NCBI GenBank assembly: GCA_041300525.1
Contig: JBGLNJ010000001.1
Span: 3,906,001 to 3,970,000, forward strand
Reading direction: 5' to 3'
Origin: JBGLNJ01 sp041300525
GTDB taxonomy: Bacteria > Chloroflexota > Anaerolineae > Fen-1058
Length of the DNA stretch: 64,000 nt
Notes under the pieces: generated by a model
Database searches by the model: none
What the model was told of the DNA's origin: nothing
The model's input: only the letters and a program-made list of their open reading frames with translations
Position numbers and translations under genes: made by a program
Shown here: in pieces, positions 61,964 through 64,000 of the stretch
How positions within the stretch are numbered: the first letter of the stretch is position 1
Layout: every line of letters starts with the position of its first letter

Positions 61964-63077
61964 CTGGAATCCCCTGTCCCAGGATCGAAATCTCGATGTG
62001 CCCAAAGCCGTGCTCGACCAGGTGCCGGCGCAGACGGTCAATCGCCTTGCCCGGATCGAGCATGGGCGGCAGACGGAAATCCAGCTTGGCGCGCGCTTCG
62101 TTGGGCACAATCGTCTTGCCGCCCAATCCCTGATAGCCGCTGGTCAATCCCGCAATGTTGCACGTCGGCTCGTACGCGCGCGCTTTGAGCGCCTCGACGC
62201 CATCGCGGCCCAGCGCAAACTGCTCGACGCCCAGCTCCACTTTGAGCTTGTTCAAATCCATGCGGGCAGCTTTGGCCTCAAGCTGGCCGATTTCTTCTTC
62301 GCCCAATTTCCACAAGCCCTCGTACCAGCCATCGATCAGGATGCGGCGATTGGCGTCAACCAGAGTGTCGAGCGCCCGAATCAACTCCCAGGCCGGTTGC
62401 GGAACCAGCGGCGCGTTCAGGCTGTGGACGTCGGCTTTTGCGCCGCGCGCGATCAATTCCACAAAGAGCACGCTCTTCAAGCCCAGGTCAATCTCGGGCA
62501 CCGGCTCGCTTGCATTGAGCCATCCATCCAGGCAGTGCATCGCATCGGCGCGCACCAGGTCGGGGTTGGCCTTGATGAATGGCCCCAGATGAGGCGAGCC
62601 GATCTCTTCTTCGCCTTCCGTGATGAACTTGACGCCGACCGGCAAATCGCCCATGGTCTGCCGCCAGGCTTTGGCCGCCTTGATGAATGCCAGCACACCC
62701 GATTTGTTGTCGGTCGAACCGCGTCCCCACAGCCGGCCATCGGCGATCTGACCGCTGAACGGCGGATATGTCCACTTGTCCACCGGTTCCGGCGGCTGCA
62801 CATCATAGTGAGCATAGGCCAGCAGCGTCTTTTTACTGCGCTGACTTGGCATATTGCCGATGACACACGGCGGGCCGCCAGCGAGAGGATACGCCCGCGC
62901 GTCCAATCCATCGGCGCGCATGATCTGAACGACCAACTCGGCGCAGGCTTCCAGTCCGATGTTCTGCGCGCTGACGCTGGGTTGCTGCACTAGCCGCTGC
63001 AGATCGCCGATGGCCTCATCACGGTGAGCGTCAATCCAATTAAAAGCAGTTTGCAATTCGGGATGAACAGTCGTCAT
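61964..63077 (-). pseudogene. M20 family dipeptidase, C-terminus cut
   Basis: ATG 63077 opens MTTVHPELQTAFNWIDAHRD. Zinc-site motifs are YAHYDVQPPEP (His, Asp), LWGRGSTDNKSG (bridging Asp), GEEEIGSPH (catalytic Glu) and later acidic ligands. The lid domain is complete and the second half of the catalytic domain stops at ISILGQGIPEP. About 80 residues, including the last His ligand, are missing; a full enzyme has about 455. The MFS gene upstream ends 2 bp before this ATG. Confidence 0.85.
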
Positions 63078-63079
63078 GG

Positions 63080-64000
63080 CTATATCCTCGTATATTCCAC
63101 ACGATGCCGATGTCGGGCCAGCCGGGGCAGAACCCACACGGCAGCCAGATAGATTCCAAGCAAACTACCCGGTACGATGGCCAGTGCGGAAGGCAAACCG
63201 ACCCACCAGGCCACCCAGCCGCCAGCCCACGGTCCAACAATCGCGCCCGCGTCGAGCGCAGTGTTGTAAAAGCTGATCCGGCGGCTGGTCAACGGTGAGT
63301 TGTCTTGGCCTTCCAGTAACAGGGTGGCGCTGATCACGCGGCTGGCTCCAAACATGAATCCCATCGAGCCTACCAACGCCGTGAACGCCGCCGACAGGCC
63401 GAGCAAGGGAACCAACATCGTCGTGCCCGCCAGACCTGCCAGGCTCCAGTTGTTCAAGCGCAAAGTATTGGCGCGTGCCAGGATAGCGCCTGAAAAGGGC
63501 CGCACCACAGCGGCCAAGAATCCCTTGAGGCCGGCGAGTGATCCGATTACGGTCATCGTCATTCCGGCCCGCAGCCCGTAAATGGGAAACAGCGTATCAA
63601 ATGCCGTGTTGATGCCGGCCAGGGTAAACGCACTGATCACGGCCAATACCCATACCCCGCCATGCGCCGGCGCCGACTTGAGCGCGGCCGGCGCGTCCTG
63701 CGATTGCGCGACGATTGCCGCACGCGCTTTTCGGCTGAGGGTGAGGGCGGGTAGAGCCATCACCATGATCGCGGATGCGCTCAACGCAAACGTCAGGCCA
63801 AAGCCATAGCGATCGGTCAAGATACCACACAGCGTCGCGCCCAGGCCATTGCCGGCGGCGATGCCCGCCGTATATAATCCAACGGCTAATCCCAATGGGA
63901 TCGTCGGCGGCCGCCGTTCGAGCGTCGCCGCGTACAGGGCAACGCTCACGATTCCCATGCCCGCGCCGTTCACTCCGGCGCTCAGCCACACCCATGCTCC
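63080..64000 (-). CDS. MFS transporter, 5' end beyond the window
   Basis: The frame is open to the right edge. Ten or so helices are visible, with GILTDRYGFGLTFAL as the loop between two helices and an N-terminal region MWLSAGVNGAGMGIVSVALYAATLE that is already mid-protein. It ends RLARHRHRVEYTRI. Substrate unknown. It is probably co-transcribed with the M20 peptidase gene, suggesting peptide or amino-acid-derivative handling. Confidence 0.8.
   Translation of the reverse strand, partial: GAWVWLSAGVNGAGMGIVSVALYAATLERRPPTIPLGLAVGLYTAGIAAGNGLGATLCGILTDRYGFGLTFALSASAIMVMALPALTLSRKARAAIVAQSQDAPAALKSAPAHGGVWVLAVISAFTLAGINTAFDTLFPIYGLRAGMTMTVIGSLAGLKGFLAAVVRPFSGAILARANTLRLNNWSLAGLAGTTMLVPLLGLSAAFTALVGSMGFMFGASRVISATLLLEGQDNSPLTSRRISFYNTALDAGAIVGPWAGGWVAWWVGLPSALAIVPGSLLGIYLAAVWVLPRLARHRHRVEYTRI

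Noticed and set aside
1..64000. Prophage or large integrated plasmid
   Set aside because: No integrase, capsid, terminase, portal or replication genes were seen; the mobile content is one IS plus small inverted-repeat elements.

Overview
The window reads as a GC-rich bacterial chromosome segment (roughly 58-60% G+C by eye), most likely from a Chloroflexota (Anaerolineae-like) organism. That is an inference from the gene mix: a COG0731-type radical SAM protein, a toroid 'NifH-annotated' protein, an AcsE-type corrinoid methyltransferase, a DUF503 protein, a surface protein ending in an FPLMFKN tail, TumA/TumE-type toxin-antitoxin genes, and dispersed palindromic repeats of the GTAGGGGC and CCGCGAAT types. 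I saw no rRNA, tRNA or CRISPR array.

Layout. 1-11.5 kb: a radical SAM fragment, an MFS permease, YibE/F, an isoprenylcysteine-methyltransferase-like protein, a penicillin-binding lipoprotein, an MFS-deacylase fusion, an M32 carboxypeptidase and homoserine dehydrogenase. 11.5-20.6 kb: an aldo/keto reductase fragment, an ECF sigma/anti-sigma pair cut by a 97-bp inverted-repeat element, then a minus-strand run of trmO, WD40-hydrolase, a queG-like ferredoxin protein, an MBL-fold hydrolase, a GNAT, a WYL regulator and a thioesterase. 20.7-32 kb: paired ABC exporters (the second truncated), two Wzz-like proteins and a GT4 glycosyltransferase, a truncated ADP-forming acyl-CoA synthetase joined to an isochorismatase fragment, and glpK. 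32.2-36.3 kb: a remnant CRISPR-Cas locus (Cas5-like fragment, PIN/antitoxin pair, cas6, cas1, truncated cas2) that runs straight into a nuoN fragment. 37-50 kb: a region rich in small repeats and toxin-antitoxin genes, with lplA/lipM, DUF503, a large surface protein, truncated htpG, recG and a complete IS. 50-58 kb: acsE, malic enzyme, folD, a phosphoribosyltransferase and an ECF transporter (fused EcfA, EcfT, truncated EcfS). 58-64 kb: a TIGR04076 protein, an Eis-like acetyltransferase, an MFS permease, a truncated HExxH protein, a truncated M20 peptidase and an MFS permease running off the edge.

The strongest window-scale signal is mosaicism. At about a dozen places a recognisable gene stops mid-domain and a second, unrelated gene starts mid-domain a few bases later: near 7970, 12065, 23885, 28238, 32235, 36257, 40266, 44268, 52257, 52678, 57997-58085 and 61963. 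One of these (7970) is perfectly in frame. The same window carries several different 94-109 bp inverted-repeat (MITE-like) elements, two of which sit inside or at the end of damaged genes, and a duplicated recG tail flanking a BrnT/BrnA-like module. Either this genome undergoes unusually frequent illegitimate recombination, or the contig is chimeric. The sequence alone cannot decide; reads spanning the junctions would.

Working units that look intact are the ABC-exporter/Wzz/GT4 envelope group, glpK, the acsE-folD one-carbon genes, the EcfA-EcfT transporter genes, the cas6-cas1 pair, and the 58.3-61.3 kb same-strand run.
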